64,000 bases of DNA, taken from Nitrososphaerota archaeon. GTDB lineage: Archaea > Thermoproteota > Nitrososphaeria_A > Caldarchaeales > JAVZCJ01. Positions 1 through 9,079 of the stretch are shown one piece after another. Below the pieces are notes generated by a model. That model was not told where the DNA came from and searched no databases. It saw only the letters and a program-made list of their open reading frames with translations. Each line of letters opens with the position of its first letter. Positions within the stretch are counted from its first letter, which is position 1. A program made the position numbers and the translations under genes. The stretch is from contig JAVZCJ010000002.1 of the NCBI GenBank assembly GCA_038874475.1, forward strand, positions 349,417 to 413,416, read 5' to 3'.

Positions 1-711
1 TTCTTTATTTACATTTGGTACTGCAGCCCATGCATCTGCTCCTATAGCATAATTAGCTCCAGTTTCTCTTTTTAATAATTGTAAATAAGGTACAAGAACT
101 TCATCAATAGCCCATGTTAAAAGTTTATGAATAAAATTTGGATTTTTTCTTATATTTCTTATTACTCTAACATATGAATGAATTCCGCAAATAAAACTAA
201 ATGGCGCGCAGAAAACTGCACTTGGTGGGTTTCCAGTAATTTCTTTACATGCATTTATCGAATCTATCACAAATCTTATTCTACCTTGATCAACTTTAAT
301 CGGAGTTTTTACTTTATCCATATCTTCTGGATTCTTTATTAATGGATCACTCTGATCTATAGATGGCATATGCTTCTTAGTTTTCAATAATTTCCCTCCG
401 AGAGCTTCAACTTCATAATTATAAGCTTCAGGAGCTGCACCCAGAGATTGTTCAAATCCATACCATTTTGAAACGTAAATTTGTACTGCAGCACAATATC
501 TTCCATCTTTATAAAAGAATCTTTCAGGATCTGCTTTAGCTATTGTTAATGCATGCTCATGAATTTGAGCTCCAATTACAGGAACATAATCAGGTTTACC
601 AATACTTGCTGCAACTATTCTACTATTAGGATTTAGCTTAATGAATTTTAATCCTTTAGCATAAAGGAAACCTCTTATCATATCTATTTTTGATGGTGGT
701 ACCAAACTCAT
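1..711 (-). CDS. URO-D-family corrinoid methyltransferase (3' part outside window)
   Basis: The first 237 codons are visible and the gene runs off the left edge. The reading frame matches the uroporphyrinogen decarboxylase (COG0407) superfamily, which includes MtaA/MtbA-type methylcobamide methyltransferases. Seen are a PxSxxxMxR-like start, a VPVIGAQIHEHAL segment and a GPF-like strand (APFSFICG) followed by the helix that usually precedes the active-site half. The ATG overlaps the stop of the upstream corrinoid protein gene in an ATGA junction, so the two are translationally coupled. That context favours methyl transfer to or from a corrinoid protein rather than haem synthesis. The zinc-ligand half (HxC...C) is not in the window, so substrate cannot be inferred. 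Confidence 0.75.
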   Translation of the reverse strand, partial: MSLVPPSKIDMIRGFLYAKGLKFIKLNPNSRIVAASIGKPDYVPVIGAQIHEHALTIAKADPERFFYKDGRYCAAVQIYVSKWYGFEQSLGAAPEAYNYEVEALGGKLLKTKKHMPSIDQSDPLIKNPEDMDKVKTPIKVDQGRIRFVIDSINACKEITGNPPSAVFCAPFSFICGIHSYVRVIRNIRKNPNFIHKLLTWAIDEVLVPYLQLLKRETGANYAIGADAWAAVPNVNKE

Positions 712-1367
712 TCTTTAACACCCATAATTTTTTTTGCTTTTTTTACTGCATCTATTCCATCTTTTCCCCAAGCATCTGCTCCTATATTATTTGCATACTC
801 TTGACTCGTTCTAACTCCTCCAATCATTACTTTAACTTTATCTCTAAGCCCTTCATTTTCAAGTGCTTGAATATAATCTTTCAATGTTGCAGCAGTGGTA
901 CCCATATAAGCTCCTAATCCAACTATATCAGGTTTTAATTCTTTTACTTTTTCTATAAATTTTTTAATAGGAACGTCTACACCTAAATCATAAACAATAA
1001 AACCAGCAGCTTTAAGCATAGTTGTAACTATGGATTTTCCAAGATCATGGATATCACCTTCAACACTGCATATTAAATATTTTCCAATACTTTTATCTTC
1101 AAGAATATCCTTGGAAATATTCTTTTCTAAGATTGACATTGCAGATTTAAAAGCTTCAGCACTCATTATCACATCTGGAAGGAAATAAACATTTTGCTCC
1201 CATAATTCTCCAGCTTTAAGAATACCTGGAACTACACTTTCATAAATTGTTTTTAAAGGATCGATTTTTGATTCTAAAATCTTTCTAGCTAATTGTTCAG
1301 CTAAATCTGGATCGCCTTCAATGACTGCTTTTTTTAATTGTTCTAAAATATCTCCCAAAGATGACAT
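708..1367 (-). CDS. Corrinoid (B12-binding) methyl-carrier protein, MtbC/MtaC type
   Basis: A 219-residue protein with the two-part fold of methyltransferase corrinoid proteins: a helical cap (about residues 1-85) and a Rossmann-like B12 domain (about 95-215). The cobalt-ligating signature D105-x-H107-x-x-G110 lies in GDIHDLGK, and a GG turn (183-184) with downstream GADAWGKD closes the cofactor pocket. The family carries methyl groups from methanol, methylamines or aryl methyl ethers to a second methyltransferase. It is first in a two-gene unit with the URO-D-family methyltransferase (4-nt overlap). No MttB- or MtaB-like substrate enzyme is visible, so the methyl donor is unknown. Confidence 0.9.
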   Translation of the reverse strand: MSSLGDILEQLKKAVIEGDPDLAEQLARKILESKIDPLKTIYESVVPGILKAGELWEQNVYFLPDVIMSAEAFKSAMSILEKNISKDILEDKSIGKYLICSVEGDIHDLGKSIVTTMLKAAGFIVYDLGVDVPIKKFIEKVKELKPDIVGLGAYMGTTAATLKDYIQALENEGLRDKVKVMIGGVRTSQEYANNIGADAWGKDGIDAVKKAKKIMGVKE

Positions 1368-1530
1368 ACTTATGTTACACCTTTATAATATTATTTTGAA
1401 AAATATATAAAATTTTCTAAAAAACATTTTAGAAATAAAAATAATTAAAATATCATAATATTTTCTATTTTAAATAAACTAACATTGTTTAACTATTGTG
1501 TATATCATTCTTTCTTTTTTATAAATATTT

Positions 1531-1788
1531 CTAAATTTTCTTTCTATATTTAAAAAATATGTATATTTGAAATGCCATAATTATAAGCATTACAATAATA
1601 AGAAATATTAAAATTAATGGTGGAATACCAGCACTAACAAGTATTGGTATTGGTCCTATCATAATCAAAGCTCCTCCACCTATTGTAACTTCTTTGGTTG
1701 TTATAATAGATATTAAGGAAGAAAAAATAATTATTGCTATACCTAAAAATATTAAAGAGAGCCCGATCATGAATAATTTAGAATCCAT
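1531..1788 (-). CDS. DUF131 (TIGR00304) small membrane protein, copy 2
   Basis: An 85-residue protein with two strongly hydrophobic segments (about 5-28 and 50-80) separated by a short loop holding GGGALIMIGPIPILVS. That loop is the hallmark of the archaeal DUF131 family, whose function is unknown. It starts 4 nt after the stop of an 85-residue paralogue, so the pair is one transcription unit and a tandem duplication. A short lysine-rich C-terminus (YRKKI) should face the cytoplasm. Confidence 0.8.
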   Translation of the reverse strand: MDSKLFMIGLSLIFLGIAIIIFSSLISIITTKEVTIGGGALIMIGPIPILVSAGIPPLILIFLIIVMLIIMAFQIYIFFKYRKKI

Positions 1789-1792
1789 TTTC

Positions 1793-2050
1793 TCACCATA
1801 TTTTAGAAAAAACTGTTAATATAATAAGAGCAAAAACTAGAACTATAGCTAATAAAATTAAGATTTTGGCTGATTTTGGATCTGTGCTTAATACTATTGG
1901 TATTGGTCCTATCATAATTACAGCTCCACCTTTGAAATGTTCTTTTTCTGGTTCTTTCTTCATTTTTAGAAATCCTAAAATAATTGCAAATATGATAATT
2001 AAAATTCCAATCGATATCATTAAAAATCCAATCAAAAATATGTATAACAT
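1793..2050 (-). CDS. DUF131 (TIGR00304) small membrane protein, copy 1
   Basis: An 85-residue paralogue of the next gene, with the same layout: N-terminal membrane helix, charged loop (KMKKEPEKEHFK), the GGAVIMIGPIPIV motif, then a second membrane helix. Both copies also share a stretch of about 20 identical nucleotides over the GPIP motif, pointing to a fairly recent duplication or gene conversion. Function unknown; membrane location is inferred from hydrophobicity. Confidence 0.8.
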   Translation of the reverse strand: MLYIFLIGFLMISIGILIIIFAIILGFLKMKKEPEKEHFKGGAVIMIGPIPIVLSTDPKSAKILILLAIVLVFALIILTVFSKIW

Positions 2051-2329
2051 TCTATAATCTATATTTAAAAACTAATATAAAAACTTATTTTTATTTTTTT
2101 TAATCACATTATTTCAAAATTTAAGTTTTCTATATTCTAAAAGTAAAAAACTTTATAATGATTAATATATTTTTAGAAACATTGAAGCATATTTAATATA
2201 TGAGGCAAAAATTATTATAAAATGTTAAAACTTATTTGTATGTTTAAATCTTTTTATTTATAAAATTAAATGTAGTCGTTCTAAAGGTGTGCTAATTTTA
2301 TTAAATAATAAGAGTATTTGGTGAAATTT

Positions 2330-3574
2330 ATGGAAAAACTTGAATTACAAAAATGGATGTATGCATTAATACCATACAATGCTACTATGTTTTTTCTAGG
2401 AACGTTTATTCCACTTATTATATTAGAACGTGGCGGAAATGTAGTGGATGTAAGCTTAGCTACAGCATTTTATAATTTATCCTTAGTTATATTTTCATTA
2501 ATTTGGGGAATAGTAATTGATAAAATTGAAAGTAGAAAAATATTATTAGTTTCAGGAATTACATTAATGACTGTTTTCATATTGACTATTTTGAAAATAG
2601 AGAATTCTATAAATATAATTATAATTTATGCTCTTCTTGGAATTTCTATAGCAATGATTAATACACCAATAAACATTCTTATAATAGAAACTTCTTCTAA
2701 AAGTAGTTTAAATGTTTCTTATAATAATTTTTATTGGTATTCTTATATAGGTGGTATAATTGGTCAATTAGGTGGAGCAATATGGATTAATTTTTTAGGT
2801 TTAGAAAATTCTATTTATTTTCCCATTATACTTTCAATATTAGCACTAGGTGGCTTCATTTTATTATTAAAAGAACCATTAATAACTTTAGAAAGAGAAA
2901 GCATATTAATGAACTTGAAAGCTTTTTCATACAGACTTCTACAAATACCTTTATTTTTTATTCGCATTCCAAGAGTGAAAGATTTTATAGCATTATTTAG
3001 ATCGATAAGAATTTTCTTAGAACGTGATTTTTTTATTGTAATGAGTACGATTATTCTATTCTTTGCTTCAGCAAATTTATTTTTCACATCATATACTCCT
3101 TATTTAAAAAATGTTGGCTTATTAGATTCTGAAATTTTCTTATTAAATACTTATATAACAATTGTTAATACTTTTTCTTCATTATTTTTAAGAAAGATGA
3201 AAGAAGGGGAAGAAATAGACATAGCTAAAAAAGCACTTTATATAAGATTCTTCGGATTCTTTTTAGCATCAACTTTCTCATTTTTCATCCAAAATAGATT
3301 TAATTTTTATACTACATTAATATCTTTTACTTTTATTGGAATAGCTTATACTTTAGTAACAATCCCATTAAATATCATGCTATTTAAAACATTAAGACCA
3401 GAAAAGAAAGGGGAGGAAATTGGTATATTTAGTTCATTGAATGGAATAACAATTTTTATAGTATCTTTTCTTTCAGGATTAATTTCAAAAACATTAGGAT
3501 ATTATGTGACTTTTTATTTAGCTACGATATTAATTTTTATTCCAATATTACTTTTAGAATTATTAAAAAGATAA
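2330..3574 (+). CDS. Major facilitator superfamily transporter
   Basis: About 414 residues with roughly twelve hydrophobic segments and the MFS loop 2-3 signature in relaxed form (GIVIDKIESRK). Substrate cannot be told from sequence. The frame is open from a TTG at 2318, but GGTGA at 2320-2324 sits five bases before the ATG at 2330 and is the better ribosome binding site, so the ATG is chosen. The gene is monocistronic, diverges from the DUF131 pair and converges on trpB2. A TATA-like stretch lies around 2255-2267. Confidence 0.8.
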   Translation: MEKLELQKWMYALIPYNATMFFLGTFIPLIILERGGNVVDVSLATAFYNLSLVIFSLIWGIVIDKIESRKILLVSGITLMTVFILTILKIENSINIIIIYALLGISIAMINTPINILIIETSSKSSLNVSYNNFYWYSYIGGIIGQLGGAIWINFLGLENSIYFPIILSILALGGFILLLKEPLITLERESILMNLKAFSYRLLQIPLFFIRIPRVKDFIALFRSIRIFLERDFFIVMSTIILFFASANLFFTSYTPYLKNVGLLDSEIFLLNTYITIVNTFSSLFLRKMKEGEEIDIAKKALYIRFFGFFLASTFSFFIQNRFNFYTTLISFTFIGIAYTLVTIPLNIMLFKTLRPEKKGEEIGIFSSLNGITIFIVSFLSGLISKTLGYYVTFYLATILIFIPILLLELLKR

Positions 3575-3584
3575 AAATAATTAT

Positions 3585-4883
3585 TTAAATTTTAACTTTA
3601 CTAACTTCTTCATAAAATTTCATATCAAGAAAACCATGTCCAGAAATATTAAATGCTATAACTTCTTCTCTATTCTCTCTTTTAGCTTTTAAAGCTTCAT
3701 CTATAGCAGCTTTTATGGCATATGAAGATTCAGGTGCAGGTATAAAGCCTTCAGATTTAACGAATAATTTTGCAGCTTTGATTACTTCTTCTTGTGTATA
3801 TGTAACTGCTTCAATAAAACCAAGATGTTTTAATAAACTTATTATTGGTGCTGCTGCATGATATCTTAAACCTTCTGCATAAATACTTTTTCCTATATAT
3901 TCATGTCCAAGAGTATACATTTTTAATAAAGGAGTTTTTCTTGCATGGTCTGCAAAATCATATCTATATTCTCCTTTAACTAAATTTGGTGCTTCAATAC
4001 TTTGAGAAGCTATAAACCTTATTTTTTCTTTATTTTTAATCATTTTTCCTATCCATGGTAAAACAAAGCCACCAAAATTGCTTCCTCCACCTAAGCAACC
4101 TATCATTATTGTTGGCTTCAAATCTATTTTTTCAAATTGTTTTATTGTTTCCAATCCAATTATTGTTTGATGTAATAATACAAAGTTTAATACGCTTCCT
4201 ACACAATAAACTGTTTTTTCTGATTTTGAAACATCTTCGATAGATTCTGAAATGGCTATTCCTAAAGAGCCGGGATGGTTTGAATCTTCTTTTAAAATAT
4301 TTCTTCCATATTCAGTTCTATTACTTGGAGAAGATAAAACTTCAGCACCATAGCTTAACATTAAAATTTTTCTTTCAGGTTTCATATCGTGAGCTGCTCT
4401 CACCCAATAAACTCTACATTTTAAATCAAGCAAACTTGCAGCATAAGAAAGAGCTGAGCCCCATTGTCCTGCACCAGTCTCTGTTACTACTGTCTCATTA
4501 CCTTCTTCTTTAGCATAAAAACATTGTGCTAATGCTGTATTAACTTTATGTGAACCTGTTGGAGAATAAAATTCAGATTTATAAAAAATCTTTATATTTT
4601 TTGGAAGTTTCAATGCTTTTTCTAAACCAATTGCTCTAAAAAGAGGTCTTGGTCTTCCAGATCTTATTAAAAGCTCTCTTAATTCTTCAGGTATTTTTAT
4701 CCATCTTTCATTAGAAAATTCTTGCTCTAAGCAAGTTTTTAGAAAAATTCTTGGCAATAATTTTATTCTTGATTGCCCATTTTCTGGATCTTTTGGTTCA
4801 GGAAGTTTTTCTGGTAAATCTGGTAGAATATTATACCATTCTTTAGGTAGTTCTTCAGTATCTAAAATAACTTCAATTTTCAT
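3585..4883 (-). CDS. trpB2: Tryptophan synthase beta chain-like protein TrpB2
   Basis: A 432-residue PLP enzyme of the fold II family. The Schiff-base lysine is K113 in GSHKVNTALAQ, followed by the catalytic glutamate loop ETGAGQWGSA (135-144) and a glycine-rich phosphate cradle GCLGGGSNFGG (about 263-273). Length, the extended N-terminus (EELPKEWYNILPDLPE) and the GSHKVNTA form match the TrpB2 subgroup rather than TrpB1. It condenses indole with L-serine or O-phosphoserine. No trpA or other trp gene is nearby, as is common for TrpB2, which may act as an indole-salvage enzyme. Confidence 0.93.
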   Translation of the reverse strand: MKIEVILDTEELPKEWYNILPDLPEKLPEPKDPENGQSRIKLLPRIFLKTCLEQEFSNERWIKIPEELRELLIRSGRPRPLFRAIGLEKALKLPKNIKIFYKSEFYSPTGSHKVNTALAQCFYAKEEGNETVVTETGAGQWGSALSYAASLLDLKCRVYWVRAAHDMKPERKILMLSYGAEVLSSPSNRTEYGRNILKEDSNHPGSLGIAISESIEDVSKSEKTVYCVGSVLNFVLLHQTIIGLETIKQFEKIDLKPTIMIGCLGGGSNFGGFVLPWIGKMIKNKEKIRFIASQSIEAPNLVKGEYRYDFADHARKTPLLKMYTLGHEYIGKSIYAEGLRYHAAAPIISLLKHLGFIEAVTYTQEEVIKAAKLFVKSEGFIPAPESSYAIKAAIDEALKAKRENREEVIAFNISGHGFLDMKFYEEVSKVKI

Positions 4884-4996
4884 ATAATTTTTAGGGAAAA
4901 ATGAATTTAAAAACTTTATTTAAAAATTAAGTAAAATTTTAATATTTCTAAAAAAGGCTAAAATATTTTTATTAAAATTAAAAGAAGATATTCAAG

Positions 4997-5374
4997 TTAT
5001 TTGCTTCCTATCTCCTTTATTATTGCTAATAGCATACGCATAGGTTCTAATCTCCTTTTAAATGGATTAAAAACTAAACCAAGTATTTCCAAAGTAACAA
5101 CTCCTAAAAGAGCTTCATCATCAGCTTCTCCAAGTATAACTGGAGTATGTGCTTCTCCATATGGCAATATGATATAGCATTCTGAAACTTTTCGATTAAT
5201 TGTTCTTCCATCTGCAAGAGTAAATACATGCTCACGCATAGGTGAAAGTTCTATAGCCTTCCATACTTTTTCTGGAAGAAGAGTATAAGTTGCTCCACTA
5301 TCTATAAGAAAACGTACTTGTTCTTCTTTACCAGTTGGCCCTCTTACTTTACCCTCAATATATGTAATGCCCAT
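4997..5374 (-). CDS. Retropepsin-like (clan AA) aspartic protease domain protein
   Basis: A 125-residue protein whose core is a single retroviral-type aspartic protease lobe: hydrophobic strand, catalytic D25-S-G-A-T, the TLLP flap-leading segment, and a later ALLGVVTLEILGL strand like the hydrophobic-hydrophobic-Gly motif of the fold. Such single-lobe proteins must dimerise to be active. There is no signal peptide or membrane helix, so it is probably cytoplasmic. Archaeal homologues are widespread but mostly uncharacterised. It stands alone between trpB2 and the flavodoxin gene, same strand as both. Confidence 0.75.
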   Translation of the reverse strand: MGITYIEGKVRGPTGKEEQVRFLIDSGATYTLLPEKVWKAIELSPMREHVFTLADGRTINRKVSECYIILPYGEAHTPVILGEADDEALLGVVTLEILGLVFNPFKRRLEPMRMLLAIIKEIGSK

Positions 5375-5466
5375 TTTTAGTCCCTATAATAAATTGTTTT
5401 TCATTAACTATATTTTTAGCTTACTTAAATTTAAGTTTTTTAGATATTTCAGAAAATTATGAAAAA

Positions 5467-5943
5467 TTATTCTTTAAGTTCTTTGCCAAGTTCTTCTGTC
5501 CATACTTTAATTTTCTCTATATTAAAATTATTTACAATATTAAAACCAAGTATTCTTATTCTTCCTCCAAAAGCTTCAATAGCAATAGGTTTCACGTTAG
5601 GATATTTTTCTAAAACATTTTTAATATATTTTTTAATAGCATTCTCATAGCTTTTAGGATTTCCAGCTTCAAGAGATAAAATAAATATTGCTACTTTTTT
5701 ATCTTTAAGATCATTTCTCTTAAGGAAGTCTAAAGCTTCTCTATAAACTCTTTGTGCTCTAACACCATAACCAATAATAACATTTCTATATAATTTAAGA
5801 TCAGGATTTAGATTCTCCATAAGATTAATTAAATCTACATCAAATCCATATTTATCTTTTAGAATATTTGCAATAATATAAGCAGCTTCTTTTGTTGCTC
5901 CTCCTTTTGTTACATAAGCAATAAGAGTTTTATTATTAGACAT
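5467..5943 (-). CDS. Flavodoxin-domain protein
   Basis: A 158-residue protein with a flavodoxin-like fold: YVTKGGATKEAA (residues 10-21) is the FMN phosphate loop, followed by alternating strands and helices and an AFGGRIRI segment near the C-terminus, as in the HemG/menaquinone-type protoporphyrinogen oxidase-like flavodoxins (COG4635). It likely binds FMN and moves electrons. It lies 14 nt downstream of the superoxide dismutase gene on the same strand, suggesting co-transcription and a redox role. Partner is unknown. Confidence 0.75.
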   Translation of the reverse strand: MSNNKTLIAYVTKGGATKEAAYIIANILKDKYGFDVDLINLMENLNPDLKLYRNVIIGYGVRAQRVYREALDFLKRNDLKDKKVAIFILSLEAGNPKSYENAIKKYIKNVLEKYPNVKPIAIEAFGGRIRILGFNIVNNFNIEKIKVWTEELGKELKE

Positions 5944-5957
5944 GCCTTCACAAAATC

Positions 5958-6572
5958 TTATTTTAATAATTCTTCAAGTCTTTTATTTACTTCATCCCAA
6001 TTTACAATATTCCATAAAGCATCAATGAATTTTGCTCTATCATTTCTATAATCAATATAATATGCATGCTCAAAAACATCAAAAACCATAAGAATTCTAA
6101 AAGTAGGATATACATTAATATTGTGCTTCTCTATTTGCATAATTATTGGTCTACCAGTTTGTTTACAAAAAGCTAATGCTCCCCATCCTGAACCTTCTAC
6201 ACTAAGAGTAGCTTGAGTAAATTCTTTTTTAAATCTTTCAAAACTACCAAATTCATTATTCAATGTATCTTCTAAAATTCCTCCTGGCTTTCCACCACCT
6301 TTACCAGCTGGTGCTAAATTATTCCAAAAGAGCGAATGTAATAAATGCCCTCCTATATTGAAAGAAAGTTCTTTTAAAGTAGATTTCATATCTATATCAA
6401 TGTTATTTTTTCTTGCATTATCTATTCTTTGAAGAATTGAATTAGCAGTATTAACATAACTTTGATGATGCTTTTCATAATGTATTTTTAATTGTTCTTC
6501 AGAAATGTATGGTTTTAAATCTGAATACCCATAAGGCAATTTTGGTAAAACATAAAATTTATTTTTCTCCAT
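5958..6572 (-). CDS. sodA: Superoxide dismutase, Fe/Mn family
   Basis: A 204-residue enzyme of full length for the family. The four metal ligands can be placed: H31 (IHYEKHH), H79 (HSLFWNN), D165 and H169 ([11 protein letters not shown]). The typical GGGKPGG turn (92-98) and GSGWGALAF are present. It converts superoxide to oxygen and hydrogen peroxide in the cytoplasm. Iron versus manganese preference cannot be read reliably. It heads a likely two-gene unit with the flavodoxin-domain gene and follows a ferritin-VIT1 protein, forming an oxygen/iron defence block. Confidence 0.95.
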   Translation of the reverse strand: MEKNKFYVLPKLPYGYSDLKPYISEEQLKIHYEKHHQSYVNTANSILQRIDNARKNNIDIDMKSTLKELSFNIGGHLLHSLFWNNLAPAGKGGGKPGGILEDTLNNEFGSFERFKKEFTQATLSVEGSGWGALAFCKQTGRPIIMQIEKHNINVYPTFRILMVFDVFEHAYYIDYRNDRAKFIDALWNIVNWDEVNKRLEELLK

Positions 6573-6634
6573 ATTTCATCATTTTTATTATTGTTTTTTG
6601 AGTATATATATTTTTGAAATTTTATTTCATAGAA

Positions 6635-7507
6635 TTAAATTTCTATTCCTAAGAAAATTCTTACTAAAAAACCTATTAAAAAAGATAATGCAGCAATTCC
6701 TAAACTAATCGAAATCATTTCAAGGAATCTCTTCTTAAATGAAATATCCTTTGCTATAGAAATATAAAAAGTGAAAATGAAAATAACTATTATGGCATTA
6801 AAAATTGTTAAACTAAGAGAAAAATATGGATTTATCAAAATTAAATATGGAAAGATTAAAAATAAAACTGTAAATATATAAGCTATTCCTGTATAAATTG
6901 ATGCTTTTAAAGGTTCTCTAGCTCCTTCTTCTGCTTTTGTAGATAAATATTCTGATGCAGCCATAGAAAAAGAAGCAGCAATTCCAGCTATTAAACCTGC
7001 CATTGCAATTAAACTTGTTTTTTGAAGAGCGAAAGTTAATCCAGCAAGTGTTCCAGTAAATTCTACAAGTGCATCATTCAATCCAAGAACCATAGAACCA
7101 ACATACTTAAGTTTTTCTTCTTCAATTAAATTTAAAATTTGTTTTTCATGCTCATTTTCATCTTTTTCAATTTCTTCAGCGATAGGAACAAATTTAGAAA
7201 TTTCTTTATATTTTATTTGAGCCTTTTCTTCTCCCTTCTCCATTAATTTTAATCCAAAAGTTATTCCAAAAATTTTTGAAATTATAAAATATTTCCATAT
7301 TTTCAATTTATTTGGTTTTACTTCTTCTCCAGTATATTCTTTCCATAAATTATAATGCTTCAATTCTTCATTTGATATTTGTTCTAATATTTTTTTATTA
7401 TTAACATCCTTAATTGAATTTGATAATTTTTTATAAATAAAATATTCACTAATTTCATTTTCTTGGATATTAACTATCTCTCCCTTTATTTTATTATTTA
7501 ACATCAT
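6635..7507 (-). CDS. Ferritin-like domain fused to VIT1/CCC1-type iron/manganese transporter
   Basis: A 290-residue fusion. Residues about 10-135 form a four-helix ferritin-like/rubrerythrin segment with carboxylate and ExxH pairs (EISEYFIYKKL, ISNEELKHY, EIEKDENEHEKQ). Residues about 150-290 are a VIT1/CCC1 membrane domain with the diagnostic GLNDALVEFTGTLAGL and the AASEYLSTKAEE loop. By analogy to MbfA/VIT1 it should move Fe2+ or Mn2+ out of the cytoplasm, the ferritin-like part delivering or sensing the metal. It sits upstream of superoxide dismutase on the same strand, which fits iron detoxification. Two adjacent ATGs (7507, 7504) make the exact start uncertain by one codon. Confidence 0.88.
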   Translation of the reverse strand: MMLNNKIKGEIVNIQENEISEYFIYKKLSNSIKDVNNKKILEQISNEELKHYNLWKEYTGEEVKPNKLKIWKYFIISKIFGITFGLKLMEKGEEKAQIKYKEISKFVPIAEEIEKDENEHEKQILNLIEEEKLKYVGSMVLGLNDALVEFTGTLAGLTFALQKTSLIAMAGLIAGIAASFSMAASEYLSTKAEEGAREPLKASIYTGIAYIFTVLFLIFPYLILINPYFSLSLTIFNAIIVIFIFTFYISIAKDISFKKRFLEMISISLGIAALSFLIGFLVRIFLGIEI

Positions 7508-7563
7508 TTTTAAACACTTAGAAAATCTAAATTTTATAATCTTTACTTATTTAAATTTATTTT

Positions 7564-8112
7564 TCATTCTTTAATCTTTTTGGCATAATTAATAAGCTCT
7601 TCTAAGAAATTTTTTACCAAAGGATAATATGAAGTATCTTTTATATTGCCTTTTTCATTAAATAAGTCCTGGACTTTAGGAAAATATAACTTTCTTCTAA
7701 TAGGAAGCATGCATAATGCATTACAAAGTAAAATTAACTGTTCTATTGCTCTTGCACCACCAAATGAACCAGATGAAACTCCACATAAGCCTACTGGTTT
7801 TCCCTCATATTCTTCATAAAGCATATCTAACATCATTTTTAATTCTCCAGGATAACTATGATTATATTCGGGCGTAATGATTATAAGACCGTTAGCTTTA
7901 TTTATTTTTTCTGCAAATTTTTGAGCTTGAATTGATTTCTTAGTCCTATCTGTTGCTTCTATTCTATAATCTTTAACATCAATTAATTCTGTTTGTAATC
8001 CAATTTTAATTGCTTCTTTTAAAATAAAATTCGCTACTTTCTCAGATTCTCTACCTTTGCGTGCTGTTCCAAGTATAATTGGTATGTAAATTTCTTTAAT
8101 TTTTCTATTCAT
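7564..8112 (-). CDS. NADPH-dependent FMN reductase family protein
   Basis: A 182-residue flavoprotein of the FMN_red family. Seen are the phosphate-binding loop GTARKGRESEK (residues 15-25), the PEYNHSYPGELKMMLDML segment that contacts flavin and forms the dimer face, and GVSSGSFGGARA. The family reduces FMN, quinones or azo compounds with NAD(P)H; the substrate here is unknown. It lies between the ZIP transporter and the ferritin-VIT1 gene, all on the minus strand, so a role in flavin or metal reduction is plausible but inferred. Confidence 0.88.
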   Translation of the reverse strand: MNRKIKEIYIPIILGTARKGRESEKVANFILKEAIKIGLQTELIDVKDYRIEATDRTKKSIQAQKFAEKINKANGLIIITPEYNHSYPGELKMMLDMLYEEYEGKPVGLCGVSSGSFGGARAIEQLILLCNALCMLPIRRKLYFPKVQDLFNEKGNIKDTSYYPLVKNFLEELINYAKKIKE

Positions 8113-8154
8113 ACTAAATTATAGAATGAAATTTTTTATATAAACTTTATCCAT

Positions 8155-8964
8155 CTACCCAAATGCTACATCCAAAGCCATCATTACTACAAAACCAATA
8201 ATCGCGCTTATAGTAGCAAAATCTGTATTCCCATGCATTTGAGATTCTGGAATTAATTCTTCAACTACAACAAATATCATAGCTCCTGCTGCAAAGCTTA
8301 ATGCATATGGAAGTATAGACCTAGAAATTAAAACAATAGAAGCTCCAATAATACCTGCAATAGGCTCAACAATTGCAGATAATTGCCCATACCAAAAACT
8401 TTTTAATTTAGAAATACCTTCTCCTCTTAAAGGCATTGAAATTGCCATTCCTTCAGGAAAGTTCTGAATTCCTATACCAATAGCTAATGCAATAGCCCCT
8501 GATAAACTAGCAGATGGAATTCCATATTCAATAGCACCAAAAGCAACACCAATTGCAAGACCTTCTGGAATATTATGTAATGTTACTGCAAGAGTTAGAA
8601 GGATAGTTTTCTGCAAATTAGTTTTAATCCCTTCAGGTTTATCAGCTTCAGCATATAAATGCAAATGAGGAAGGATTCTATCTATAAGAAATAAAGAAAT
8701 AGAACCTATCAAAAATCCTATTGTTGGTGGAAGCCAAATAAAAGAAGTTGAATTAATTTCTTTTGCTAATTCAATTGATGGAGCAAGCAAAGACCAATAA
8801 CTAGCAGAAATCATAACACCAGCTGCAAATCCAAGCATTCCATCAAGTAATTTCCTATCAATATTCTTAAATGCAAATACGGTAGCTGCACCCAAAGCCG
8901 TAACGAACCATGTGAATAATGTTGCAAAAAGTGTTTGCAAAATTGGATTAAAACCTTCTATCAA
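8155..8964 (-). CDS. ZIP family divalent metal transporter (GufA/ZupT-like)
   Basis: A 269-residue membrane protein with about eight helices. The metal-path motifs are clear: HNIPEG (130-135) in helix 4 and QNFPEG (167-172) in helix 5, plus the GQLSAIVEP segment of helix 6 (193-201). The cytoplasmic loop before helix 4 contains HLHLYAE, a possible metal-binding site. ZIP proteins import Zn2+, Fe2+ or Mn2+. It is the most upstream gene of a minus-strand run of metal and redox genes, and diverges from the phosphoesterase gene. Confidence 0.9.
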   Translation of the reverse strand: MIEGFNPILQTLFATLFTWFVTALGAATVFAFKNIDRKLLDGMLGFAAGVMISASYWSLLAPSIELAKEINSTSFIWLPPTIGFLIGSISLFLIDRILPHLHLYAEADKPEGIKTNLQKTILLTLAVTLHNIPEGLAIGVAFGAIEYGIPSASLSGAIALAIGIGIQNFPEGMAISMPLRGEGISKLKSFWYGQLSAIVEPIAGIIGASIVLISRSILPYALSFAAGAMIFVVVEELIPESQMHGNTDFATISAIIGFVVMMALDVAFG

Positions 8965-9079
8965 AAAGAATCACTTCTCATAGTTTATTATATTGCAATG
9001 AAGCTTTTAATATTTAAAATTTTATTAATTCATTTTAATGAAAAATTAATTAATAATTATGATTTTAATATAAATTGGA

